The position numbers and the translations under genes are program-made. A DNA stretch of 64,000 nt from Corallium rubrum (taxonomy: Eukaryota; Cnidaria; Anthozoa; Scleralcyonacea; Coralliidae), in assembly GCA_964035015.1 (NCBI GenBank), contig OZ036013.1:7582051-7646050 (forward strand). The letters are read 5' to 3'. The notes under the pieces are model-generated. The model did no database searches, was not told the DNA's origin, and saw nothing but the letters and a program-made list of their open reading frames with translations. This document shows, in pieces, positions 1-10,622 of the stretch (its first letter is position 1; every line of letters starts with the position of its first letter).

Positions 1-44
1 AGGCGAAGTGTCAGTGTTTAAAGTTATCACAACAATTTAAAGAA

Positions 45-707
45 ATGCAAGAAGACATTAAAGATCTTCAACACAGAATTAGCATTGAGAAAGATATGCA
101 AATGAATCATAATCGATTGCTTCCCAACACTCAGTCAATTTTGGAAGATGAAAACAACAGATTGAGAATAGAACTCGAGGAGGCAAAACGTTGCATAAGT
201 GAAATGAAAAGTACAATATTTGACCTCAAGGATGAAAAAGCTAGCTACAAACGTAATTCTTCGAGAAAACAAAAGCGTAAATCGGTAATTATTCTTGGCG
301 ATTCAATTGTCAAGAACATAAACCCGAAGAAGCTGTCTATCGAAGAACTTGATGTCCATGTCAAATCTTTCTCTGGTTGTACTGTAGATGACATGAATCA
401 TTATGTACAACCTACAATCGCCAAATCAGCTGATCATGTTATTATCCATGTGGGAACTAATGACTTGAATAATTCCTCTCCAAGAAGTATTGCTGAAAAT
501 GTCGTAAATTTAGCAAGAAAGATAGATGCAGAGGCTTCTAACATCAATTTGGCGATATCTGGGCTTACTCAACGTGACGACGATCAAAACCTTTCCAAAA
601 AAGTGGAAAAAACCAACAAGCTGATCAATAATTTTTCAAAAAGCTATAACTGGTCGTTTGTAAATAACAGGAGCATAGATCGAAGTTGCCTAAACGGAGG
701 TGGTTAA
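45..707 (+). CDS. LINE ORF1: coiled coil plus SGNH/GDSL esterase-like domain
   Basis: This 220-aa open frame has a charged, Leu-spaced N-terminal half (about residues 1-75) compatible with a coiled coil. A basic stretch (about 70-82) leads into a SGNH hydrolase-like fold. The fold shows block I GDSIVKN (about 86-92) and the GTND block (about 136-139). Esterase-like ORF1 proteins are known from CR1/L2-type LINEs, where they are thought to bind element RNA; the esterase substrate is not established. The expected C-terminal DxxH block is replaced by NRSIDRS and the frame stops soon after, so the domain is probably truncated. It lies just upstream of the endonuclease of the same element. The start used is the first ATG in frame; the true start may be upstream of the window. 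Confidence 0.75.
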   Translation: MQEDIKDLQHRISIEKDMQMNHNRLLPNTQSILEDENNRLRIELEEAKRCISEMKSTIFDLKDEKASYKRNSSRKQKRKSVIILGDSIVKNINPKKLSIEELDVHVKSFSGCTVDDMNHYVQPTIAKSADHVIIHVGTNDLNNSSPRSIAENVVNLARKIDAEASNINLAISGLTQRDDDQNLSKKVEKTNKLINNFSKSYNWSFVNNRSIDRSCLNGGG

Positions 708-859
708 CATCTTAACCGGAAAGGAACTGCAATATTAGCTAAGAACCTTATAAATCATATTAACGAATCATGAAATAATGTTGAAGGTGAGTCCATTGAT
801 AAAGAATCACATACTTATTTAAATTCAAATTCGTCTAAATGTTTACTTGATTTACCGAA

Positions 860-1735
860 GAATAGAGGTTTTAAATATGCATCGTCAAACATTACTAGTC
901 TTCCGAAATATACTGAAGAGCTTCAAGTATTACTAGTTGACAAACCACTAGACCTTTTAGCAATCAATGAAACAAGGCTAGATTCAAGTATTAGTGATGC
1001 TCAAGTAAAACTTATTGGTTATGATTTAGTACGAAAAGACAGGAACAGAGTTGGTGGCGGTGTCGCCATTTATATAAAGAATTCCATAAATTATACTATT
1101 CGTAAGGATTTGAATGTATATGACATTGAGTCATTAGCTTTAGAAATTAAAAAGCCTAGAAGCAAGCCTTTTATAGTTGTCGCGTGTTATAGACCTCCTA
1201 AATCAGATGGATTGTTTTTTGACCTATTTGAGAAAATTATCGCAGCAATTGATAAAGAACTAATCATTTAGGAGATTTAAACTCTGACCTTTTGTCATTA
1301 AAACCCGAACCTTGCACCAAACAACTGATAGATTTATGTTCATTATTTAATTTGACGCAATTAATAAAAGAGTGAACACATATTTTGAAATGCTCTGAAA
1401 CATTAATTGATGTTATTTTGACAAATGAACCTAACAAAATTATTGATGCTGGTGTTTGTCACATAGGGTTTTCTTACCACGCTATGATTTTTGCAACTCG
1501 AAAAGTGGCAATTCCATCTGATTTTAAACCAAAAGTTGTTAAAACTCGAAACTATCGAAATTTTAATGCAGACAATTTTACAAAGGGCTTGCAAGGTGTT
1601 AATTGGGATGTCATAAATGAGTATGATGACTCCAATCTTATGTGGAAAACATGGAAAAATCTTTTCTTATCTGTCGTTGACAAACATGCACCTTTGCGTT
1701 CCAAGAGAGTCCGATCCAAAAAGGCACCTGGGATG
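860..1735 (+). pseudogene. LINE ORF2 part 1: APE-type endonuclease, broken
   Basis: Translation of this stretch gives the hallmarks of the apurinic endonuclease domain of non-LTR elements, in order: NETRL (about 967), RVGGGVAIYIKN (about 1048), ACYRPPK (about 1182), GDLNSDL (about 1273) and LIDVILTN (about 1405). A frameshift or stop near 1270 separates YRPP from GDLN, and another break falls near 1380. The conserved catalytic S-D-H triplet reads SYH at about 1470, so the nucleophile-activating Asp is lost. The enzyme would have nicked target DNA for target-primed reverse transcription; this copy is dead. Confidence 0.8.
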
Positions 1736-2405
1736 GGTCATACTAATTACCAACAAAAACCGACAAAAGCCGACAAAAACCGACAAAAGACCGACAAAAA
1801 TCGCCATAGCACAACGAAGCACCTGATTTGAAGAAATCTAAAGCTCGCAAACGCTTGGTCGACTATAAAAGAGTACTTTCCACTGCATTTTCCACTGGTA
1901 CTTTCACACAATTACGCTACGGGTTAAATTTACACAGAAACATATTGCAACAATCACTCAACTGACCACTCACATTTTATAGGAATATATAGCTCACACT
2001 CACATAAAAGTCATCACAACCAGTTTGAAATCGCCAAGGTTTCTCTTCTTCAGCTTACCAAATATTTCAGCTAACAAAACATTCCAACCTGAACGAACCT
2101 CATTTCGAACAAAAAATGTCAAAAATAAAGAAACAGAGCAAACGCGCCCGCGATTTTTGGTCAGTTAGTCTTCAAAGGGCCTGGTACTATTAATGGCGGC
2201 GTTCAATTTTCCTCGCATTTTTGGCCCCGATGCCCCCTCTAGTACTTATATTATGATCTCTATGGAGCATACCCCCGGAAATTGGACAGTCTATACTGCT
2301 CCCCTGACTAAAGAATCCTGCCTATGGCCCTATTTGTCGGTCTTTTGTCGGTTTTTGTCGGCTTTTGACGGTTCTTGTCGGTTTTTGTCGGTAATTAGTA
2401 TGACC
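1736..2405. mobile_element. MITE with inverted repeats, inserted in the LINE
   Basis: A 670-bp block interrupts the LINE ORF2. Its ends are inverted repeats beginning GGTCATACTAATTACC and ending GGTAATTAGTATGACC. Inside each end lies a run of a CCGACAAAA-type 9-mer (left 1752-1802, right the complement at 2334-2392), giving arms of about 65 bp. The centre (1850-2330) has no convincing coding frame. I could not identify a target-site duplication; left and right LINE flanks do not rejoin cleanly, so some target may have been lost. Confidence 0.65.
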
Positions 2406-3856
2406 GCCTTGGATAAGTTCAAACCAAAACCCAAGAAGATTGGGTTAAGTATAAATCTGCTAGGAACGAAGCAAATAACATAATTAAAAAAGCCAAAGAA
2501 TTGTATTATAAAAAACAAATTGAGGGTAATGTAGGCAATAGTAAGCTAATATGGAAAACAATAAATAACGTCATGTCACGCAAAGACAAAAATTATTCTA
2601 TCCAAAGTATTAGACCAAGATCTGGTAATATAGTGTTATCTAAACCCGATGCAATTGCGGAGTTCTTAAATACACACTTTACCGATGTTGGGCCTAATTT
2701 AGCAAGTCAAATTCCTTCAGATGATGATTTGCCCTCATTTGAAGACTATATTCCTCCAGTCGGCTCTACGTTTTCAATTGAGAAAGCTACTGTAGAGAAA
2801 ATTTTCAATTTACTAAATTCTTTGAAATTAGGCAAAGCTACAGGACTAGACAATATCCCGGCCAAGTTACTTAAAGTAGGCGCAGCTACACTATCTAGCT
2901 CTTTGTGTAACATTTTTAATAAATCAGTAGACACAGGAATATTTCCCACTGATTTGAAATGTGCAAAAGTATTTCCATTGCACAAAAGTGACGACAAGGA
3001 ATCAGAAAATAATTATAGGCCGATTTCGGTTACTTCTGTCGTTGCAAAAGTTTTTGAACGGGTTATTCATACTCAGTTATTGAATTATCTAACTTTTAAT
3101 AATCTATTGACAAAATACCAGTCAGGTTTTCGTCCTTTACATTCAACTATTACTGCTTTATTGGAAGCAACGACTGAATGGTATTTAAATATTGATGATG
3201 ATCTCTTAAATGTCATTGTGTTCTTGGACTTAACCAAGGCATTTGACACAGTCGATCATTCAATATTGCTGAAAACGCTTGAATTATATGGCGTTAATGG
3301 TATATCTCTGACTTGGTTCGAGTCTTATCTTTTCGAGCGTAAACAATGCTGTTTTGTAAATGGTCACTTATCAAAATGTAGTATTATAAAGTGCGGAATA
3401 CCACAGGGTTCAATTCTTGGCCCACTGTTATTCCTCATCTATATTAATGACCTTCCTTGTTGCATAAAGAACTCGAAACCAAGGTTGTTTGCAGACGATA
3501 CCAATTTAAGTAAAGCAGCGGAATCTATAAAGACTATATAGTTGTCTATAAATTCTGACCTAGATAATGTCAGAAAATGGTTAATTGTCAATAGATTAAG
3601 CATTAATTTAAAGAAAACTGAATACATGTTAATGGGTTCTAAGTATAAATTAAATCAGTTGGTTAAAACACCAGAAATCAGATTGGGTGAGAACCTGATA
3701 AAAAGGGTGGTCAAGAGGAAATCTCTTGGCGTGACGTTTGATGATGCCCTTTCTTGGTCAGCACAAATTGAATGTATTACGAAAAAGGTGAATTCGGCTA
3801 TTAATGGCATTAAACGAATACGTTCCTTTGTTCAACCTTTGGTATATAACGTTTAA
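2406..3856 (+). pseudogene. LINE ORF2 part 2: reverse transcriptase, broken
   Basis: The 346-aa frame at 2501-3541 and its continuation at 3542-3856 encode a non-LTR reverse transcriptase. Visible blocks in order: KATGLDNIPAKLL (block 1/2), NYRPISV (block 2), YQSGFRP, FLDLTKAFDTVDH (A), IPQGSILGPLLFLIYINDL (B) and LFADDTN (C, the catalytic DD). A TAG at 3539-3541 separates these from the thumb-side block that contains LSINLKKTEYM and KSLGVTFDD. The C-terminal tail is missing. The upstream connection to the endonuclease is cut by the MITE and by a frameshift near 2420. Confidence 0.85.
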
Positions 3857-4165
3857 TAAATAGCGTTCGAAGCTTTTTTGCTGATGTTATCAATATGTTC
3901 ATCCCATTTTAATTTTTCATCAATTACCCCTAAGCTTTTAGTGGAACGTACACTTTTAATATTCTGCCCGATACTATTAATACTAGGATCTTCTATTATC
4001 TTCGATAAATAATGTCGAGACCAAATGACCATGTACTCTGTTTTTGAAATGTTGAATGCCAGTTCGTTAGATACAAGCCATGTGTGTATTTTTGATAAAT
4101 CCGAGTTCAGTTTTTATTTCTGAGCTATTGCCTGCAAACGGTAATATATGTATCATCTGCAAACA
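3857..4165 (-). pseudogene. Second LINE reverse transcriptase fragment, inverted
   Basis: Reading the minus strand gives the same domain section that ends at 3856 on the plus strand: ADDT, then a SDLSKIHTWL-like stretch, LAFNISKTEYMVI, RSTKSLGVIDEKLKWD and EHIDNISKKAS. It is a different LINE copy, because residue identity with the plus-strand partner is only partial. The two fragments meet tail to tail at 3856/3857. It is truncated at both ends and has frame breaks near 4120. Confidence 0.7.
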
Positions 4166-4429
4166 TTGAAGAACTTTTACAAATCTTCCCGAGGCAAAGG
4201 GGAAAATCAATCGCTAATTTCCTGAAAAGTCATGTTATTAGTTTGTAATATTATGATCGCGGAGGAAAACTTTGAGAATCTTTACCAACAGGAAATTTAT
4301 ACGGTTGATAAGAGAAGTTGCATCCAATTTTCCCGTGGATGTTGATGAGGGAAAATATATGCAAGCGGGAAATTTAGAAGAAGACAAAGGATGTCTTTGT
4401 CTTCTAATTTTCCCTCATCAACATCACTG

Positions 4430-5250
4430 TTATTTCCGAGGAGTTAAAATAACTCGGCCAATGGAGTTAAATTAACTCCTCCGGATGGAGTTATTTCGGT
4501 AGAGTTATTTTAACTCCGATATTGGAGTTAATAAGACTCCTCGATCGAGTTAAAATAACTCCTCCATGACTAAGAGTTATTTTAACTCCCACACCAGAGT
4601 TAAAATAACTCTTCTCGCATAGTTAAATCAACTCTGGCATCATCTGGAGTTATTTTAACTCTGTCACTGGAGTTAAAATAACTCTTATACGAGTCAATAG
4701 AACTCTATAATAACGGGTCATTCTAACTCCAACGGGAGAGTTAAATTAACTCTTTTAGCTTAGTTACTTTAACTTTCATAATGGAGTTAAAATAACTCTC
4801 ATCATACAGTTGAAATAACTCGGGCATTATTAGAAGTCAAAATAACTCTATAATAACGGGTTAATATAATCCAACGAGAGAGTTAAATTAACTTCATCAA
4901 GTGAAGTTAAAATAACTCTATAATAACGGGTTAATATAATCCAACGAGAGAGTTAAATTAACTTCATCAAGTGGAATTAAAATAACTCTATAATAACGGG
5001 TTATTATAATCCAACGAGAGTTAAATTAACTTCATCACAGTTAAAATAACTCTATAATAACGGGTTATTATAATCCAACGAGAGTTAAATTAACTTTATC
5101 AAGTGGAGTTAAAATAACTCTGTAATAAAGGGTTATTATAATCCAACGAGAGAGTTAAATTAACTTCATCAAGTGGAGTTATAATCACTCTCATCATATA
5201 GTTGAAATAACTCGAGCATTATTATGAGTTGAAATAACTCCATTCCTGGA
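4430..5250. repeat. Palindromic GAGTTAAAATAACTC repeat array
   Basis: About 820 bp built from the near-palindrome GGAGTTAAAATAACTCC with variable short spacers. From about 4840 to 5180 the spacing becomes regular: at least five tandem units of about 65-70 bp, each with AACTCTATAATAACGGGTTA, a TATAATCCAACGAGAG block and GTTAAATTAACTTCATCAAG. No coding capacity. A short inverted copy occurs at 8880-8985. Confidence 0.85.
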
Positions 5251-5554
5251 GTCAAATGGGAGCAGAGAATCATTGATCATCTGTATTATTATACAGTATA
5301 AACATAATACTTTACTCACTATTACTGTACATGCTATAATTAACCACATATATAATGTGTAGTAAATTATTATATAAAGTATAAATAAATAAATAAAGTA
5401 TAAATAAATATTCACAGATTCTACTTCAAAAAATTAATAACATGACCATCAGTAATTTATAAGTAAAGGTAATTACATAATTTTCTCAAAGTGACCAATA
5501 TTAATATTTACAGTACGTTATGCACGATCAACAAGATGTGGGTTTCTTAATAAA
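5251..5554. other. Non-coding spacer
   Basis: AT-rich sequence between the palindromic array and the C-terminal exon of the zinc-finger gene. It contains short TATAAATAAATA repeats at 5380-5410. I see no gene; it probably includes the 3' flank of the minus-strand gene. Confidence 0.4.
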
Positions 5555-5897
5555 TTAACTGCATGTCCCAAGTTCTACTCGCATACAAACATATTTTGAC
5601 CTAGTTCTGAGCCCGGTGGGTTTGCTAATACTATGCGGCCTGAAGTATGTAAAATTTCTGTGACACACAATCTTCAATTGTTGCCCAAGTGTGGGTGCGA
5701 CTTCATAGCTTTGAAAGTGGACATTAAACTCAACGGTAAGCTTTCCTGACACTACAAATTTAATATCAGAAACATTCTTGTCAACTACATAGATCTTCAA
5801 GATTTCCCAAAATTTAGGAAAATCATTGTCGTCATAGCCAATATGTAGAATAGCTCCAACTTTGTATTTGGTTCCACAAATGGTCACCCAACGGGCC
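5555..5897 (-). CDS. C-terminal exon of zinc-finger/uncharacterised multi-copy protein
   Basis: A minus-strand exon opens after a good acceptor (TATATTTTTAG at 5898-5908) and runs about 113 codons to a stop at 5555. Key pattern: W-V-T-x-C-G-T-KYKVGAILHIGYDDN, then FWEILKIYVV and VHFQSYEV. The KYKxGxxLxxGxDDxxPxF signature is one I associate with the C-terminal part of large uncharacterised multi-copy proteins in cnidarians and fishes that begin with C2H2 fingers. It therefore probably belongs to the gene whose first exon is 6875-7420 on the same strand. The central several hundred residues expected in the family are not visible in between, so the copy is probably internally deleted. Family assignment is from memory and tentative. 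Confidence 0.5.
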
Positions 5898-6277
5898 CTA
5901 AAAATATATAAAGTATGGTTAATTGTGTACTTTCAAATACCTAATGGTATATTAAATAAAAAATATGAAACTTTTCCTGAAGATGCATGTTAGGAATTAA
6001 GAAGACCCCATAGTATAATACTGTATAACAATAACACAGCCAAAAATCAAACTAAAGATAATTATAGCCTGCAGCCCCAACTGCCATAAAAAGTGTATAA
6101 TATACAATAATTGTTTTCATAATTAATACTATTGATACTATTTGATTTTTACTTAATTGAAGATTCATTATCTCTCCTATACCTTAATTCACCTTCAAAA
6201 AGCTAACTTACATGTGTTCATAAATAATTTCAAAATAAACTGCACCTTCACGGTTACAACCACTTTTATAAAGTATA

Positions 6278-6552
<275 letters not shown>

Positions 6553-6564
6553 CACGATTGAGTC

Positions 6565-6824
6565 GATTTTCTTTGATGTGCCGCGGGATATATACAGGTT
6601 ATATCCCGTGAATAAATAATTAGATAAAACTTGTGGATATAACTCGAAAAATCTTGATCGAAACTCTTCGAAATTGACGAAACCTTGTTCGAAAACCTCC
6701 TCAATCGTGATATAAGTCGGTTATATACCTCGAACTTGGGATATAAGTCATATATTGACCCTCGGGACCTTCGGCCCCTCGGGTCAATATATGACTTATA
6801 TCCCGCGTTCTCGGTATATAACCT

Positions 6825-6826
<2 letters not shown>
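6565..6826. repeat. Hairpin-ended MITE-like repeat (TATATCCCG family)
   Basis: The right half is a strong hairpin. The arm 6717-6762 (GGTTATATACCTCGAACTTG to TATTGACCC) is repeated inverted at 6781-6826, around a loop rich in TCGGGACCTTCGGCCCC. A related motif (GGGATATATACAGGTTATAT) lies at 6585-6605. The terminal sequence TATCCCGCGTTCTCGGTATATAACC recurs at 60668-60692, so it is a dispersed family. No coding frame is credible. Confidence 0.6.
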
Positions 6827-6874
<48 letters not shown>

Positions 6875-6877
<3 letters not shown>

Positions 6878-7420
6878 TTCTTCGAATAATTCGCCGAGTC
6901 CTGGAATTGTGTCAAAGTCTAATCCTGCTGCCTGTAGCTTGGCTTTGACCCCACGTTTTATAGCACCGATGCTATTCTGCACAATATGTATAGTGTTTTT
7001 CACAAATGAATTAACAACAGTTTGTGGAACACGGCCTTCCTCTTTGAATTTGAGAATACAGGTTGCATTTGATCTGGCCATTTCTTGTTTTTCTTTTTCA
7101 CAATCAAAGACAGCAAAGTATTGGTGATCACACGCAGCGTTTAAACCATCTGGCTGTGCGTGTACCAAATCCAAGCCCTCTTCTATATGTCCGTCTGTAT
7201 CTGGAACAGCATCTTCGTTAATATTGAAGAGATCAGCGTGTTTGTTGACAACGTGATTTCTAAACGAATAAAAACTTCTGTATGTCCTTGCACAACCATT
7301 AATTCCACAGAGAAGATGAAAGTTTGGGTCATTCCAATGATTGCGACAGAGATGGTTTAACAATAAACGCAGAGAAACAGCCAGAAATCCAACACATAAG
7401 TTGCACCGGTACACAGTCAT
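6875..7420 (-). CDS. N-terminal exon, C2H2 zinc-finger protein
   Basis: The 181-aa frame starts with a C2H2-type pattern: CNLC (6-9) with H23/H27, then CGINGCARTYRSFYSFRNH with a closing H (38-60), i.e. two fingers. An acidic linker follows. A helical segment then reads ARSNATCILKFKEEGRVPQT, VVNSFVKNT and AAGLDFDTIPGLGELFEE. That last block (FLLKL.EE..LPQ...., then LDFD.IPGL.E.F.E) is a signature I recognise from large uncharacterised C2H2-headed multi-copy proteins. The frame stops exactly where a (TA)n tract (6827-6872) begins, with no splice donor, so the rest of the exon has been lost. It is divergent to the SAM-like gene at 7879; the 458 bp between them would be a shared promoter. A transposon-borne origin is possible. 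Confidence 0.6.
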
Positions 7421-7762
7421 GCTGGAATGGAATTATATATAGCACTTTTCTGGTCCAAAAGCATTGTGGCAAAGCAGGCCACAAAGATGTGGCAAAGCAG
7501 GCCACAAAGAACTGTGATTGCATGAATATTTTTACTTCCGTTTTCAACGAAAATACTTACTTAGTAGGGGTAGGGTTGTGTGCGTCTGAAATACTTTTTC
7601 CTGATTTTAAAAACAATGATAATTATTTATTGGTATGAGACTTTATTGCTAATCCAGAACTTATTTTTCTTCATTATTTTGTCGCTTGCTACGTATAAAT
7701 ATTAATTTTTGTCATACCAAGTGTTTCCAAGTGTGGGTCCCTTGGTCGAATTTTGTCTTTTA

Positions 7763-7778
7763 TGACGTCAGGCACGTG
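7763..7778. promoter_or_regulatory. CRE and E-box in the divergent intergenic region
   Basis: TGACGTCA (7763-7770, a perfect CRE/ATF site) is followed by CACGTG (7773-7778, E-box). Both lie in the 458-bp gap between the divergent starts at 7420 (minus) and 7879 (plus). The position fits a bidirectional promoter. Function is inferred from the motifs alone. Confidence 0.35.
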
Positions 7779-7878
7779 ATAGACAAGAGCGCGTGATTTG
7801 ATTTGGGTTCATTTCATTTTCACTGACAAAGAAGGGTTCGTGTTTGACGTTTGGCAAGTTTATTTCAAAGTTCTAAGA

Positions 7879-8866
7879 ATGGATGTATCTACGGTAATTA
7901 TCTCACTTACAGTAACACATGCAATAGTAAATGATAGTGTTATTGAACTTAATATCGTGGAAAATTAAAGGCAGGATGTGCTTTCTACTCTACACAGACG
8001 TTTTTGAAAAAGAAAATTATTTATGTGCGAAGTAGTTCAATAGAGATCTATTATCGTATCTTACAATCTACCTTATCTTAAATACATTTACTTGTATTAA
8101 CGTTAGCTTTTATTTACTGTTAAGCCAAGGTATTTGGTTCTGAGTTGTTCGAGGCTTTGTCCAAGGCAGGAGTTCGAGAAGAAACGCTAAGGTGTCTAGA
8201 GGAAGAAGAGGTATAAAGACCATGCCGTTTATTCTTTGTCCTTGCCAATTTAAAAGCTAGAAAGTATTTGAATATCACTTCTTATACCCAAAGAATCTGG
8301 TAACATTCCCCCTCGTGATTTGTTTGATTAAATCAATAAAATATGTTTATAATTGTGCTTTTAATCGGATTTATTTCCATAATTTGCGTATAACTGGAAT
8401 AATGCTTGCCAATTTTCAAGATGGCGGCTGCTTCTTTAACCATGTGGTCCATGTGGACCGGTAGAGTGGTAGACGCAGGTTGATGGATATAATGCTACTG
8501 ACTACTCAAGTAGCAGGGTGGATGTTTCATAATGTATTTATACAGTTTGTATTTTGATAAACAACCGTTTTCCAGATATTAGTTAATAAATAACAGTTTT
8601 CTAATATTAAAGAAAGTCCTTGACACCATGGATTGTAAAAGAACTTTGGTCTTTTTACTATCCATGTTGACACTCAGGACGTCTTTAGAGCTGAATGACA
8701 GGTATATGCCATTAATAAGTGTTTTTTGTGGGGTTTTTTCCAGATTATAGATTTTGGACTGTTGGAGATGACAAGTGATGAGTTACTAAGAGCTATGGGG
8801 ATAAAGGGTGGACAAATAATCCGCTTACGGAAAGGAGTGGCTGCTTTTAAATCTGAACCATCTCAG
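7879..8866 (+). CDS. SAM-like domain gene, first three exons (7879-7893, 8130-8210, 8744-8866)
   Basis: Three exons splice in phase 0. Exon 1 has ATG at 7879 and donor GTAATT. Exon 2 is 27 codons, acceptor CCAAG, donor GTATAA. Exon 3 is 41 codons, acceptor TTTTTTCCAG, donor GTAAAG. The joined 73 residues form a SAM-domain-like set of helices: FEALSKAGV, EETLRCLEEEEI, DFGLLEMTSDELLRAMGI and GGQIIRLRKGV. The L..MT.DDL...GI..G...+++ pattern is the usual SAM core. SAM domains mediate self-association or protein docking. No further exon is visible, because downstream of the third donor the palindromic array starts; the gene is cut or continues beyond other insertions. It is divergently paired with the zinc-finger gene. 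The exon 2 acceptor is weak. Confidence 0.55.
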
Positions 8867-8879
8867 GTAAAGTTAAATA

Positions 8880-9105
8880 GGAGTCTATGGAGTTAAAATT
8901 GGGTGAGTTAAAATAACTCTGAAAAATTGGGGCGTTTTGAACCTTTTTTTAACTCCATTTTTGGAGTTAAAATAACTCCCTAGAAATAACAGTGATGCAC
9001 GGGAAAATTAGAAGACAAAGGAAAAATTTCCCTCTTGCACGAGCAATGAGGGAAATACGAGGTTTACATTCCCTCGGAGAACAAGAGAATCCGAGGCGAT
9101 CATGG
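8880..9105. repeat. Right copy of the palindromic/AGAAGACAAAG repeat
   Basis: GGAGTTAAAATAACTCC units at 8890-8985 are followed by AACAGTGATG, GGGAAAATTAGAAGACAAAG and TGAGGGAAA. The end is CCGAGGCGATCAT near 9105. These match 4250-4440 in reverse orientation, making the outer inverted repeats of the 4.25-9.1 kb block. Confidence 0.65.
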
Positions 9106-9467
9106 TATTATGGTATTATATATAGTAAAAACTAAAAAAGGTAGTGAGCCTAAATTCGAATCTGGCGGCACACCACATTTGACACTCTCATAGTAGAAGT
9201 AATATTAACTTTACAAAAGTTCTTGTTGAATACCATCTTGTTTATTTTCAGTGCCCAGGGTAATTAATCCGCTCATTTCCCAATGCAAAACCGGGGTTGT
9301 CTCTGGGGGAGGCGGATATGGGGGAATGCGTTCAATCTTGTGTGAGACGCAGCTTTTGTGAAAAAAGAGCATACTGGAGGTACTTCATTTTGGAACTGAA
9401 AATAGTATGGACGAAATATTCATTTACAGTGCAGTCTTTATAATATTTTTATAAATTTCATGTTTAG

Positions 9468-9721
9468 GGAACGCTGGGAATTCACTTAAACATCAAAATG
9501 GAATGAAATTTAGTACCAAAGACGCGGACAATGATCTGACAGGCGGCAATTGTGCAGTGGTATAAAAAGGAGCTTGGTGGTACCAGATATGCCATGACTC
9601 CAATCTGAATGGCTTGTACCATAATGGTCCACACACATCGTTTGCTGATGGCGTTAACTGGAAAGGATATTATTATTCTTTACAGAAAACTGAGATGAAA
9701 GTGCGTCCCCATCTATTCTAA
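9468..9721 (+). pseudogene. Broken duplicate of the last FReD exon
   Basis: After an intact acceptor (ATGTTTAG, ending 9467) the plus strand encodes the C-terminal third of a fibrinogen-related domain: [69 protein letters not shown] and a stop. A TAA at 9569-9571 replaces the Tyr codon of the [10 protein letters not shown] motif, and three codons are missing near VNW compared with the intact exon at 18908-19170. Similarity continues through the 3' flank to about 10010 and upstream into intron sequence. It is therefore a DNA-level inverted duplication and not a retrocopy. Confidence 0.85.
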
Positions 9722-10184
9722 ACTGTCGTCAATCAATAGAATGTTGTCACTCGCAAACTCGTAAAATGCGAATGAACTTTTGGCTTTGCGTATATTTTAG
9801 CGAATAGAACATTTCACTGTAGTAACTATATGATTTCAGTCGGCAAGATTTTGTCGTTGCATGTAAATAATGCAATTCGTTTGACTAGTCTGAACATAAA
9901 AAATGAACAAGGCTGAGAAGACCCTTTGCAAGAACGCACTTGGCAAGCTGGTGAAGCATTTGTGTATGATATATTTAGGGTTTTGAGAATTTTATTGATT
10001 TTATATAATATTAGTCAACAGTCCGAGCGATAAATATTGAAATCTTGCACTCCAACAAAATCAATTAAAGTTTTATTGTGGTGTCTATTTTGCCAGAGAG
10101 TTTGGAATATTTAAACCAAAACTTTTAAAATAAAACTAAAACTTTTGAACTAAAACTTTTAAACTTCAACTCAACCTAAAACAA

Positions 10185-10622
10185 AATCTAGTACTAAACT
10201 AAACTAAACTAACCTAAACTAAACTAAACTAACGAATCTAAACCAAAACCCAACAAACACCCAACCTAAACCAAAAACCAAAAACCAAACACCAAACACC
10301 AAACACCAAACACCAAACACCAAACACCAAACACCAAACACCAAACACAAAACACCAAACACCAAACACCAAACACCAAACACCAAACACCAAACACCAA
10401 ACACCAAACACCAAACACCAAACACCAAACACCAAACACCAAACACCAAACACCAAACACCAAAAACCAAAAACCAAAAACCAAAAACCAAAAACCAAAA
10501 ACCAAAAACCAAAAACCAAAAACCAAAAACCAAAAACCAAAAACCAAAAACTAAAAACTAAAAACTAAAACTAAAACTGAACTGAACCGAACCGAACTAA
10601 ACCGAACTAAACTAAGCTAAAA
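10185..10622. repeat. Heptamer minisatellite (CACCAAA/AACCAAA) with flanking variants
   Basis: The array is graded. CTAAA-type units (10185-10235) give way to CACCAAA heptamers (about 10285-10460), then AACCAAA heptamers (about 10460-10550), then ACTAAAA units, and finally degenerate AACCGAACTA (to 10622). Because the unit is 7 bp, all three minus frames stay open, giving artefact ORFs. It is not the TTAGGG telomere repeat. Confidence 0.9.

Larger units (their letters stand above)
1..3856 (+). mobile_element. CR1/L2-like LINE retrotransposon, disrupted
   Basis: Three blocks follow the order of a CR1/L2-type non-LTR element: an ORF1 with coiled coil and SGNH esterase-like fold (45-707), an APE-type endonuclease (about 860-1735) and a reverse transcriptase (about 2430-3856). 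The 5' end lies outside the window. ORF2 is broken by frameshifts, by a stop at 3539-3541 and by a palindromic MITE at about 1736-2405. The 3' end is cut at 3856, where an inverted LINE fragment begins. The copy cannot be autonomous. The clade call rests on the esterase ORF1 and the general motif order, not on a tree. Confidence 0.85.

Noticed and set aside
4840-5180. CRISPR-like regular repeats
   Set aside because: Spacers are near-identical and the host is eukaryotic; it is a tandem satellite in a transposon edge.
10219-10547. Three overlapping Val-Phe-Gly-rich minus frames
   Set aside because: The 7-bp repeat keeps every frame open; no protein.
10185-10622. Internal telomere
   Set aside because: Heptamers are not TTAGGG-type and are flanked by decayed variants of themselves.
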